Shown here in pieces: positions 10,384-20,150 of a stretch of DNA of 46,372 nucleotides (positions are counted from its first letter, which is position 1; every line of letters begins with the position of its first letter). A model generated the notes under the pieces. That model had not been told where the DNA came from and searched no databases. It saw only the letters and a program-made list of their open reading frames with translations. Location: contig BPQB01000137.1 in NCBI GenBank assembly GCA_019973155.2, forward strand, positions 1 through 46,372. Direction: 5' to 3'. This stretch comes from Phanerochaete sordida. Lineage: Eukaryota; Basidiomycota; Agaricomycetes; Polyporales; Phanerochaetaceae. The position numbers and the translations under genes were made by a program.

Positions 10384-11831
10384 ATGCTGCACGCTGTGCC
10401 TGCGGCGGCCCTCGCGGCGGCAGCGGCCCTCGCCCTGCCGTTTGCGGCACAAAGGACGCTCGTGCGCAGACAATACCTGCCGCTCGTTGCCATGGCCCTC
10501 TGGCTCTTCTGCGCGAACATTGTCTATGGCGTGGATGCGCTGCTCTGGGCCGGATCGAGTGCCGTGCGGGTGCCCGTGTGGTGCGATATCTGTGGGTAGA
10601 ATTGTGTATGGAGGGAGAGTACCCGAAGCTGACACGTTGTTCTTTTTCTGGGCAGCAACGAAGCTCCTCATTGGCATCGCGTATGCTATCCCCTCATGCT
10701 TGCTCTGTATCGCGACGAGACTGAGGGTCGCCGTGCTACCGCGGGATCTACCCTTCGAGCCAACAGCCAAAGAGCAGCGGGATGTTCACCTCCAGGCCCT
10801 CGCCTTCTGCATAGGAGCGCCCGTCGCTGCCATGATAATACGTATGTACCATCCGCACAAGGCTACATCCTATCCTAATGTCACTGCAGACACAATCGTT
10901 CAAGACCACCGCTTCGACATCATCGAGGGCCTCGGCTGCCAGCCCGTAATCCCCGCCATCTCCGCCGGGACGATCTTCTTCTGGCTGCCCGCGCTCGTCT
11001 TCACCCTCCTTGCGCTTTTCCTCTGCTGTCCGTGCCTACTACCTCCCCTTCGCCGCCCACGCTGACCCCTCCCCAGCCGCAATGCTCCGCCACATCCTCG
11101 GCCCCGCGCGCCTGCGCCTGCACGCGCACCTCGCGCTCTTCGACCGCACGCTCACGCTCCCGCGCTTCCTCGCGCTGTACACCACCGTCCTCGTCCTCGG
11201 CGCGCTCTGGACCGCCGTCCTCCTCGCCACCGTCGCCGAGGCGCTGCGCCTCGCCGCCGCGCGCCCCGCGCTGCCCGTCGACTGGACGCGCATCGACGCC
11301 TACGCCTGGGCCGACTTCGGCGCATTTTCAAAACGAAATCGCATGTTCTGCTGGTGGGTGCCGCCCGCCGCCGCGCTGACGTTCGCGGTCTTCGGCACGT
11401 TCTTTCCCGCGCTCGCCGCGCTCGACGAGCTGTGCGCGCGCGCGGCGCAGCGCCGGCGCAGCTCGTCGCTCACGCTGCGCGAGCTGGGTGCGGGCACACG
11501 CAAAGGGTATGTCGCGCCTCACCCCTACTCGTCCACCCACTAATTAGACCGCAGGAGCAGCAGCCACGTCGTGGTGCGCAAGGACTCCGTCGTGACCGTC
11601 AGCTACGACGACGGCACGACGCAGAAGTACGTGGGTGCCGCGCAGGCACCGCCGCTGTCGCCCGCCGCGCGCGAGCCGCGCTGGAGCGTGCCCTGGGAGA
11701 CGCTGCGCCCGTTCGGCGGGGGCGACCGCCGCAGCCGCGCGAGCGTGGATGGCGGGGTCGTCATCAGAGAGCTCCCGATTGCGGTCTCGCCGCTGGAGCG
11801 GGCGGGGCCGCGCGCTAGGGAAGACGTCTGA
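10384..11831 (+). CDS. STE3-type pheromone receptor (7-TM GPCR)
   Basis: Five exons: 10384-10591, 10656-10841, 10890-11027, 11077-11506 and 11555-11831, giving 412 aa. Introns are 48-64 nt with clear branch sites such as GCTGAC. The diagnostic STE3 signature VPVWCDIS-TKLLIG spans the first intron. It is followed by IPSCLLCIATRL, the loop VQDHRFDIIEGLGCQP, FLCSAMLRHILG, and WADFGAF...WWVPPAAALTF. TM1 is short but present (PAAALAAAAALALPFA), so the ATG at 10384 is the likely start. About 120 C-terminal residues form a Ser/Arg-rich cytoplasmic tail. STE3 receptors bind farnesylated peptide pheromones and signal through a heterotrimeric G protein to control mating. I find no CaaX pheromone precursor nearby, so this may be a B-locus receptor with its pheromone outside the window, or a non-mating-type receptor-like gene. 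Codon use is very GC-rich. Confidence 0.92.
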
Positions 11832-11939
11832 GGACCGCTAGACCGATTCCGCTCGTTTGGAGAGTTTGAAGCAACATACGACGTCTGAGGACGGTAGAGC
11901 CATTGCCATTCGCTTCAAGCTTGGAAACTACGCGCTCGC

Positions 11940-12498
11940 TACTGTGGTTCCTGAAAAGAATGGGAATCGGCGCGCGAAGCGCGACGGCTTCCACGAAAAG
12001 GGAACACCGAATCCGGAAGGCCCCACCCCTTGGCGCTCAGTGCCCTGCTGGGCGAAGATTGTCTCGCGCACCCTCTACCGCAGTTTCACCATCCAGATAA
12101 AATGTGGAATATAATATGGCTGGTAGCACATACTCCATACTACCTCGTTTTGCCTTAAGAAGTGTATCCAGCTTGTTTTGACTCGTTCTACACTGTTTCT
12201 AACCCGACTTTGACAGAACAAGGACTGATTTGTGACTGACCATTCGCTAGCAAGCTCGCCCTATGGTCACACAGCTGCGAAATGCAGCCAAATTACCGGA
12301 GATGATATTGAGCGCATATATTCTAGCTCTACACATCGTTTTAGACGGCGAAGGAGGTCCTGAAGCGATCCTGGATGTGTTCCGGTCATGTCTGGACCTG
12401 GGCGCCAAGGGGTGGGGCCTTCCGGATTCGGTGTTCCCTTTTCGTGGAAGCCGTCGCGCTTCGCGCGCCGATTCCCATTCTTTTCAGGAACCACAGTA
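11940..12498. repeat. 101-bp inverted repeats with 357-bp spacer
   Basis: The left arm, 11940-12040, is the reverse complement of 12398-12498 with a single mismatch near the inner end. Outer ends read TACTGTGGTTCC... and ...GGAACCACAGTA. No obvious target duplication flanks them (CTCGC on the left, ATGCT on the right). This could be a foldback or MITE-like element, or an inverted duplication. The spacer shows no gene. The arms contain a shared frame fragment (VPEKNGNRRAKRDG) that is not a protein I recognise. Confidence 0.9.
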
Positions 12499-13121
12499 AT
12501 GCTGTAACCGTATGTACGCCGCCGCCACGCTCCTTGTAGACTTGCTTTCGTTCGCTACTGTCCCTCCACTGTTCGTGTTTAGCCCACCATCGCTCACTCA
12601 CTGCCTGCGACTCACTGCATTGTCGCTACTGTACCATAGAGACATGTCCTCACCCAATCTCGGTTGTGGATGTGCGTAAATTAAATCAACTACTCAATCT
12701 GAAATGATATGTTCAAAAGCTATTTTGGAGGTGTGCGATGTAGTGGTGGGTATTAAATACAGGGTATATATCCATGGGTGTCCGAGAGCGAAAAGCGAAG
12801 AGCATAGCGAGTGGGGGGAGGCGGCTCCCCTACGAGAGCGAGGGTCCGGGAGTGCGAAAAAAAAGACGAAGATAGAGACGAAGGACGTCATGCAGCGCAG
12901 GGCGGGCGCAACCGCAATGCACGGGATTAGAGCGAGGCGCAAGGGCTGAGCGGATTGTCAGCGCCACGTCATGATTTCGAGGAGCAGAAGCCGACTTACC
13001 ACCCGGGGGAGATATGCGGGCCGGTAAGGCAATGCGGGGGATAGGTGAGACAATGGTGGGGATGCGGGCAGCAGCGCCTGGGAATGCAGCTGCGCTCTAA
13101 GGTGTTTTGTGGGTGGGTGGT
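12499..13121. other. Intergenic, nothing recognised
   Basis: A TATA-like GTATATAT occurs near 12762 on the plus strand, but no credible coding sequence follows. I searched both strands for short frames ending in a CaaX farnesylation box and found none. Confidence 0.5.
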
Positions 13122-13384
13122 TTAGTGCGCCCGGTGGTGCGCCGGGGCGTAGAAAGCGACGGTCGCGAAGAGCGAGAGCGAGGACATGGCGAGGGCGGCA
13201 GCACACAGAAGCAGGTAGCGTTCTACGTTGGAATGTCAGCACAAAGCACAAAGCTCAGGCAGCAGCAGCACGTACCTGCGGTGCTCTCCTTGCGCTTGCG
13301 CCTTGGCGACTCGGCGTACGTCGGCGCGTACTCCCAGTAGTCGTCGCCGGACTGGACGAGGACGTAGTCGGCGGTACAGTTCAT
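13122..13384 (-). CDS. Small single-pass membrane protein, 69 aa
   Basis: Two exons on the minus strand: 13276-13384 and 13122-13222. The 53-nt intron has a GTACGT donor, a CTGAC branch site and a GTAG acceptor. A TATA box (TATAAG) sits 54 nt upstream of the ATG. The product begins MNCTADYVLVQSGDDYWEYA, continues with a basic stretch SPRRKRK, and ends in a hydrophobic helix of about 23 residues (LLLCAAALAMSSLSLFATVA) with tail FYAPAHHRAH. Positive charges before the helix suggest the acidic, Tyr-rich N-terminus faces the cytosol (type III or tail-anchored topology). I do not recognise a family. It is not a pheromone precursor, because the C-terminus lacks CaaX. It lies 1.3 kb from the STE3 gene; any link is unproven. 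Confidence 0.6.
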
Positions 13385-13437
13385 GGCGGGGGCGGGGCGG
13401 GGGATGGGCTGCGGGGCCTGCCCACGCCCCGCGGGCT

Positions 13438-13443
13438 CTTATA
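13438..13443 (-). promoter_or_regulatory. TATA box of the 69-aa gene
   Basis: TATAAG on the minus strand within GGTATAAGAGC, 54 nt upstream of the ATG at 13384. The spacing matches the other TATA boxes in this window. Confidence 0.65.
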
Positions 13444-15284
13444 CCGCACGGGCAGAACGCTGGAAAACTGAGCACCTTCGCGTCCCGAGGCGCGGGGGCT
13501 TCGTCGGACGTCCGCACGCGCGCCTCCGAATAGGCGCTCCTGTTTCGTCCGAACCCGGGACAGGGCCAGAGGAGACCCGCAACGCGCAGGCACCGCAGGG
13601 CGAGACGGGCCGCGCTGTGGCGCGTCAGGCTCGCGTCGCCGCCGCGCCTGCGCGCTGCAGCGTGCCCCGAGGACGTCGGTGCGGCCGCGCTGCGAGACGG
13701 GGGTCAGCGGGGTATTTTTGGCGGGTTTTGGAAACGCACATCAGCGCGAGACCGGGAGCGACGCGCAGAGCTGCGGCCCTGCGCTATCTCGTGCTCGACC
13801 ATGCATCCTACTCACGCTTGAGCATCCCTGTGTTGCCGCCGTGCGCGTCGAGGCCTGGATGAACTGCGGGGCAGCGCGGTCGTTCGGGAGGAAACGCTGA
13901 TGGCGCCACATCGGCCGCCTGCCCGCGTCGGCCGAAGTGCGGATGAGGCGAGGCGCCCGTGCCTGCCCCGCATTTCCATGTGCTCTGCTGCACTTCTGCG
14001 GTTCGCCTGCGCGCGGACAGCGGTGAAGGTTTGTGCTAGTGGAGGCGTGTCTAGGGTGGCCTGCAGGACCCTGGCGACGCGAAGAGCCCGGTTGGCGAGA
14101 TGTAGTGAGCGCGCTCAGCGCGAAGTCGAGCTCCCGAGGTCGGACATCTACGAGGTCTGGAAGTCCAGAGCGTACTGTGGTTCTGCTCTGACGAACAACA
14201 GCTTCAGCAACAGAACGCGGAACAAGACGTCAGTGAGTTTTCAGGGATACATGACCCGTTGATATCGATAACAAGGGCCAGAGGCGCGTAGCAGGGCGCG
14301 AGCAGAGGCCCTGCATTTGTCTTCCGCGTTGCGAAAATCAAAATCGACTGTATGGACACAGCTTGAGCGCGGAACACAGGCGAGGTATCTGTTCCGCGAG
14401 ATGTCATGCTGCGCGAACCCAACATGAACGAGAAGCAACGACGAACAGCGGGACCGGGTAAGCTTGGCACCCCCGCACCTTGCCTCGAACCTTGAGACGT
14501 AACAGGCAGATGAAAAGTATGAAAGATGGAGTCTATTTTGCGTTTGACAGTACCCGAGCATCCACTGCTCTGCTGTTCGCATGTAAAGACCAAACTCGAC
14601 AATCAACTCACCGTCAAGGTCAACATGACGGGGCGGCACCCGGCTACCATCGATGGGTAGCCAAAAGTCTTCTGCGAGTACAATAATTGGTCAGTCAAGC
14701 TACCTTGGAGTTTGTATCACCTTAGAAACAAGTTAAGCGTGTCCAACGTCCCGCTGAATGCGATGGACGATGTGGGGAAAGGGAAGAGGCGGATCAAACG
14801 CCACGACGCGCCGAGCATCTACTTTCGGAAGGGCGCATCAAACAGACACCTACCCAGACGCTCTGTCCGGCGTCTCTCGAAAGGGGAGCTTCAAGTCTAC
14901 TCCCTCCATCTTCTTCCGTCCACAATTGTGAAAGCTTACTGTAGTGCATTCCGCTGCAGGTTTGTCAACTTGTGTGTTTCAAAAACTAGGAGATAAGGGC
15001 ACAGTCACAGCGGCTGTCTTTGTGGTCGTAAACTACAGTATGCCCCTTGCTTGGTGTCCTGTACAGCAGATTCTGGATCACGACTTCTTGTTGGCAGATG
15101 CCCTCCTGTGAAGACCTCGAAGGTCTTGACAATGCACAAATAGTTACGCAACACGCTTCAGCCTTCCGTCTTCCCGTCCATCTGATTGCATGTCCTCAGA
15201 CAAAATTCATCCGTTCTGCAGTGGCTTGTCGCCTCCTTCCCAGGCGCAGCCTGCTGCTGGCCTCAGATGACCGTTTGCCCTGGC

Positions 15285-15292
15285 TATAAATA
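15285..15292 (+). promoter_or_regulatory. TATA box without an assigned gene
   Basis: TATAAATA on the plus strand. The nearest ATGs downstream give only short peptides (27 aa from the ATG at 15322, 30 aa from 15402). It could serve an unseen small gene or a non-coding transcript. Confidence 0.4.
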
Positions 15293-15401
15293 CAAAAGGG
15301 TACGCAGGACGCAGGTCTCTGATGCTGACTGTACGATCTGTCTTTCCAGCAGACGTCCGGATGCATTACATGCATCGACTCCGTCTCGAGGTGCTGACCA
15401 C

Positions 15402-15494
15402 ATGACAGGCGATTTTGATGATTTTGACGTGACGTCGTTCGTCATCGAAAGCGCGACATGGCTGCCATGCAAGGCAACGCGAGCAGCGAAGTAA
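15402..15494 (+). CDS. Possible 30-aa peptide after a TATA box
   Basis: A short frame beginning MTGDFDDFDVTSFVIES and ending CKATRAAK. The acidic N-terminus resembles the leaders of basidiomycete pheromone precursors. There is no CaaX at the stop, and splicing at the overlapping GTAAAC donor does not produce one in the frames I tried. It may be a chance frame; recorded because of the strong TATA box 110 nt upstream. Confidence 0.15.
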   Translation: MTGDFDDFDVTSFVIESATWLPCKATRAAK

Positions 15495-15883
15495 ACGTGG
15501 AAGTGGAAATAGTGAATAAGTGAAGCTCAACCCCGACTTGCTAGCCATCGACGACGACGACTGTGCATGGTCGCTATGCGGCTCTGCTGGGACGTCCCCG
15601 TCCCCGCATGATCTGCGCCATGGCATGAGCCACTCCATCAATTCGCTTCTATTCCTCGTCCTGGACAATCCTTCACAGCGTGCGCCAGGACCGCCCCCGC
15701 CGCCGATGCTTTCCCGGGTTTCGTCCGCGGCCCGTCCGAGCCACTACGGTATTCGCGCGCGTCATGTGTGCGCGTCGACATCAGCGGGACCCTGGACGCG
15801 CCCCTCGTGACTATGGATTCTACCAGCTTTAAGCAGGACGACTGCTCGAAGGACTGCACGACGCCTGCCTCGTCCACGCCGCC

Positions 15884-17215
15884 ATGGTCTGTCTGCGCCC
15901 CGCCCACCTCCTCGCGCTCGCCGCGCTCCTCGCCACGTCCCACGCCGCGGCGGTCGGCCCGCGCTCGCTCGCGCCGCTGAGCGAGACGTGGCTGAGCTCG
16001 TGGGCGACGATGCCGCAGCTCACGGAGTCGACGAACCTGCCGCCGCCGCCGTTCAACGAGAGCGGGCGCGTCTTCTTCAACAGCACGCTCCGCCAGACGT
16101 TCAAGATCAGCATCCCCGGCAGCCAGTTCCGCGTGCGCTTCAGCAACGCGTTCGGCGTCACGAACCTCGACATCACGAACGCGACCGTCGCGCTGCCCGC
16201 GGGCGGCACCGTCGGCGTCGGCGCGATCGAGCCCGCGACGCTCCACACGCTCACGTTCTCCGGCTCGCCGAGCTTCTCGCTCCCGAACGGCGCGCAGCTC
16301 GTGTCCGACCCCGTGAGCCTGCCCGTCGCGGAGAACGGCGTCGTCTCCGTGTCGATGTTCCTCGCGGGCGGCCAGGAGACGAACATGATCACGTCGCACC
16401 CCGGCAGCCGCACGACGACGTTCTTCACGTTCGGCGACCAGACGCGCGCGGCGAACATCACCGGCCCCGACGCGACCACCGCCGAGCACTGGTTCTTCAT
16501 CAGCGGCCTCGAGGTGCTCACGAGCGACAAGGCGACGAGCGCCGTCGCCATCGTCGGCGACAGCCTCACCGACGGCCGCGGCAGCACCGAGAACGGCAAC
16601 GACCGGTGAGCTCTGCGCCCCTGCCTCGCACGGACGTGCGGCTCACCTCTGCGCAGCTGGCCCGACCAGTTCTACGATCGCCTGCGCGCGCGCCCGCACA
16701 ACACGATCGCGTACCTGAACCAGGCCGCGGGCGGGAACCGCATCCTCGCGGACGGCCTGGGCCCGAACGCGCTCGGGCGCATCGACCGCGACGTGCTCGC
16801 GCAGACGCGCGTCTCGCGCGTGATCATCTTCGAGGGCGTGAACGACATCGGGACGGCGGACGCGACGCCGGCCGCGCAGGCGGCGGTGACGGCGCAGGTC
16901 ATCGGCGCGTTCGAGCAGATCATCACGCGCGTGCACGCGGCGGGGCTCCCGATCTTCGGCGCGACGATCACGCCGTTCGGCTCGAACGACCCGTACGACG
17001 ACGGCGGCCTCCGCGAGGCGAGCCGCCTCGCCGTCAACAAGTGGATACGCACGAGCGGCGCGTTCGACGCCGTCCTCGACTTCGACGCTGCCGTGCGCGA
17101 CCCGAAGAACTTCACGCAGCTCGACCCGACCATCGACGTCGGGGACCACCTCCACATGACCCCTGCAGGCTACAAGCGTGTCGCCGCTGCCATCCCCTTG
17201 AGCTTGTTTGACTAA
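15884..17215 (+). CDS. Secreted SGNH/GDSL-type hydrolase
   Basis: Two exons, 15884-16605 and 16657-17215, joined across a 51-nt GTGAGC/GCAG intron, giving 426 aa. Residues 1 to about 21 form a signal peptide (LLALAALLATSHAAA). The SGNH blocks are all present: block I VGDSLTDG with the nucleophilic serine, block II NQAAGGNR, block III EGVNDIG with the oxyanion Asn, and block V DHLHMTPAG with the catalytic Asp and His. An N-terminal domain of about 200 residues, rich in beta-type sequence and N-glycosylation sites (NST, NAT), precedes block I, as in fungal two-domain esterases of this family. The likely role is extracellular deacylation of polysaccharide or lipid esters; the substrate cannot be read from sequence. 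The ATG has a good context and no competing in-frame start. Confidence 0.9.
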
Positions 17216-17806
17216 GTAGCGTACTTGTATCACTGTAAAAGTAATAGCCTACCTCGTGTAGCGCCACGACGCAGTCTTCATTTCTTGTCTTTTCGTGTAC
17301 TGGGGCTCATGGTTGAGAATGGACGCTCTTCGGAGCCTATGTACGATAGTCATGGTTTTGTGAACACGAAACTAACTTCAAGGTCGATGAAATCGGTAGT
17401 AGCAGACGACAGGCGCAGGAGGTACGATGCAAGAGGATCGACATGCGATAAGCTGTACGTTTGTCTGTCAGGTCCAGGATAACGCGCTGAAACATAGGAT
17501 GTGTAAGGTTCGGGACAAGAAGGGACTCCGAGAACAGACAGTCACTCAAAGCATGGTAGAATGCTCAATTGCCTCTTAGAAATACCTGCAGGCCCGAAGA
17601 GCGGTTAGAGGTTTGAATGGTACGGTTAGGTGAGAGTACTGACATGGGCGCAGGGACGCGCGTTTGTTTGAATACTGTAGGCGAAAGTCTGGCGGGTAGG
17701 ACAGCTTGCATGAGGTGTCCGGAGACGCGTAGATGTCTGTCCAGTGCGTACGGTGCCGGACGGGGGCCATCTCACTTCACCCTGGGACTGGGGCAGGCGG
17801 GTGCGT
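17216..17806. other. Convergent 3' flank
   Basis: This lies between the hydrolase (plus) and the RGG protein (minus), which point toward each other. It should hold both 3' UTRs. No coding feature is visible. Confidence 0.6.
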
Positions 17807-18681
17807 TTACTCTAGCAGGTCGTCCAGGAAGTCCTCCATGCCCTCCTTTTCGCTCTTGGGCTTCGCAGGTTCATCTGTAGGGAGCGCCGGAGCTTCTACG
17901 TAGTGCTTCTCGCCTTTCTCTGCGCGTCCTCGTCAGCACGTATCGCGGGCACGGTGAGACGGACATACCTTTGACAGGCCTGACTGGGGCCCGGAACGAC
18001 GGCTTCGCCGACTGCGTTTTAAAGCGCGATTTCAACTCTGTGGCGTTGGGTCAGCATCGCTTGGGCACGATAGCGGAGCATAGCGCACCTCGGGTAGCAT
18101 CAGCGGCTGCTTTCTCGCGGCTCAGCTCCTCGAGGCTGCTGTCCCACTCGACCTGTTGGATCTTGCCCTTCATGATATTCGGGACAGGACCTCGCCCTAG
18201 GGCGGGTGCGATGCTCGTGTCGATATCATCGTCATCGTCTGCTGGAGGTGGCGCAGAGGACGGCTGGGGGTCTGATATGCGCTGCTTCTCGAGGAAAGCC
18301 GAGAGGTCGACCTCTGGCTCGACTATCGGTTCACCTGAGGACACAGCTGTCTGAGCAGGACGGCCTTGGAGAGAACGGGTAACGCGACGTACCCTCTGAG
18401 TCGAGCTCAGGCTCAGGCTCAGCGTATCTATCCGCATTGGTCCCAAGCTGCCTCCGCCCGAACTTCCTCTGTAGCTCCTTCTCATACTCTTTCGCCTCCT
18501 CCTCGTCCATTTCGACCTGCTGCTCATCTTCGAGCAGTAGCCGTGTCCTGAACTCGGCTGGCCGGCCCCTTCCCCCGCGCCCACGCGCCCGCAGGTACTT
18601 GCCCAGCCCGCCGCGCGATTTGCCTCTGCCTCTGCCTCTGCCGCGGCTCGAAGATGGTTCGGATGCTCCTGGGGCTTCCAT
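17807..18681 (-). CDS. RGG-rich conserved fungal protein, unknown role
   Basis: Four exons on the minus strand: 18393-18681, 18089-18334, 17969-18037 and 17807-17919, giving 238 aa. The 49-58 nt introns all have good donors (GTACGT, GTGCGC, GTATGT). Order along the protein: Arg/Gly repeats (SSSRGRGRGRGKSRGG, then LRARGRGGRGRPAEF), an acidic helix MDEEEAKEYEKELQRK, the segment RRQLGTNADRY, an Asp run in a Pro-rich linker, a motif IQQVEWDSSLEELSREKA, and the acidic C-terminus MEDFLDDLLE. Clean splicing and ordered charge blocks make it a real gene. The RG repeats suggest RNA binding and a nuclear or nucleolar location, by inference. I cannot name the family. The earlier Met-like codon at 18690 is TTG, so the ATG at 18681 is used. 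Confidence 0.8.
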
Positions 18682-20150
18682 ATGTCTCAACTGGCAGCAG
18701 TCTGCGGTTGCTGTAGAGGGTCGTTGAGGAAGCGGATGATGAGCTCGATATCGCGCGCGGGGGAAGAGGTATCGTTCCCAGAAAGGTTGGACGGCGCATC
18801 AATTGATGCGCTTTGTAGAGACGCTGCAGCGCCCTTTACGGCGGCGGCTGCTCTCGTCTTCTGACCACCATCTCGCGGCCTACACCGCGACGCCGCCCTC
18901 ACAAGAACTGCTGGGGAAAATGGGCTCACTTTCTGCACAATACTGTGAACGGAATCTCGACCTGCCTACGGACCTCCGAGGTGTTCCTGCAGCCAAGATT
19001 TAGACAAGTGCCCAACCGCTCATTCTCGGAGATAGTTGCCAACTATGCCATGATTCCGGATAAGCCACTTACGAAAAAAAAAAACAGTAAGCATTCCAGA
19101 AATCTTTCTTGCTTTGTTGCAACTCATCAGGAACGAAGTGTTACGCAGCATCTTCCATTGGACAGCGGTCCCACGAGATGCTACCCGTGTCTTCCTCGTG
19201 CTTTGCGAGGCCGCTCTGCTCCTCGGACTGTTTCTGGGCAATCCTGCCTGTTACATTGTCCCCTACCTACATCATATATCTCTACTCGGTGACAGGTAGA
19301 TCTGTCCAAACATGACGAGGCTGCTCGACGCTCACAACGGAGGTGAGCGGCTGAGGTCGCCGGCTCTAGGCTCTGACGTCGTATCTGCGATATGGACTGA
19401 TCCGCGAGTGGTTATGCAGGGTCGTACTCAGGCCTTGTTGGGCACTTGTTCCATATCGTATCCGTGGGTGCGTCCTGAGCGAGGGCATCAGCATGCATGT
19501 GTTGATACGCCCCTTCTACCCCCTTGCTCCAGTGCTCTCACGTTCACATGCGGCAAACATCAAGGAAAGGCATGAAGGCGTAGATGGCAGCAGCTCGGGC
19601 ACATTGAAGAACCTGCCCTTACCAACGTGCACCTCCAGCTGCCCTGGAAAAGGGCCGCGTCCGTTCTTTGGGTTTGCGCATGCGCATCTCATGGCTTACG
19701 TCCATACGCAATGTCATGCTAATTTCGCAGGCGATATGTTCATGTCCGCTGCGGAGCCAAGATATCCCCTGCAGCTCTTGCCCTAGAATTTGCCACCTGT
19801 CTACAATTTCCGAGGCGGCGAGCATAGGTCGGAAATATGGCCTCCAGAGCGCCGCTCGATGAGGTTGTACGCGCCGCCACCGCATCACCCTTCACAGAGC
19901 TGTGCAGAATAGCAACCGGCGGCGTCTTCTTTATTCATCGTGCCGTCGCCAACGCATCTTCGCATGCTGTCAGGGTGGTGATGCAGATGCCTCCCCTAGC
20001 CGAATCGTCCCCGTTATATGAGGAACGGCCGAGGGACGCATCCTCCAACCTGGAACCCATCCAGCTCGGGCAGTCGCACAGTCCCTGCGTCGATACAAGT
20101 GCGTTTCGTCATTATCTCATTCTATATCTACTCACGCGTCGATTGACAGT
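18682..20150. other. Region without a confident gene
   Basis: Two stretches look faintly protein-like. A minus-strand frame 18687-18938 ends ARDIELIIRFLNDPLQQPQT, only 5 bp before the start of the RGG gene. A plus-strand frame 19114-19299 contains a hydrophobic segment (TRVFLVLCEAALLLGLFLG). Neither has a start codon plus splice sites I can defend. They may be exons of an eroded gene. A likely NUP 5'-UTR intron (GTGCGT...TGACAG) ends near 20149. Confidence 0.4.
18794..18811. repeat. 18-bp perfect palindrome
   Basis: GCGCATCAA followed directly by its reverse complement TTGATGCGC. It lies upstream of the RGG gene and could be a dimeric transcription-factor site or chance. Confidence 0.8.

Larger units (their letters stand above)
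13445..15883. other. Gene-poor GC-rich to mixed region
   Basis: From 13445 to about 14000 the DNA is very GC-rich, so long frames occur on both strands without protein-like content. From 14000 to 15250 nothing coherent is visible. A good TATA box at 15285 precedes a tiny open frame, listed separately. No signal peptide, known motif or consistent intron series was found. Confidence 0.5.

Noticed and set aside
9827..10450. 207-codon minus-strand frame upstream of STE3
   Set aside because: Arg/Gly-rich translation of a pyrimidine-rich promoter on the opposite strand; no protein features.
12627..12650. Cys-Ile-Val-Ala coding stretch as a pheromone CaaX end
   Set aside because: It is followed by more codons before the stop, and no precursor-like leader precedes it.
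13109..13471. 120-codon plus-strand frame opposite the 69-aa gene
   Set aside because: Arg/Gly-rich antisense shadow in GC-rich DNA; no motif, while the minus strand has TATA, ATG and intron.
15638..16489. 283-codon minus-strand frame and the 407-codon plus frame 15988-17211 over the hydrolase
   Set aside because: Shadows in other frames of the GC-rich SGNH hydrolase, made of Arg/Ala/Glu repeats.
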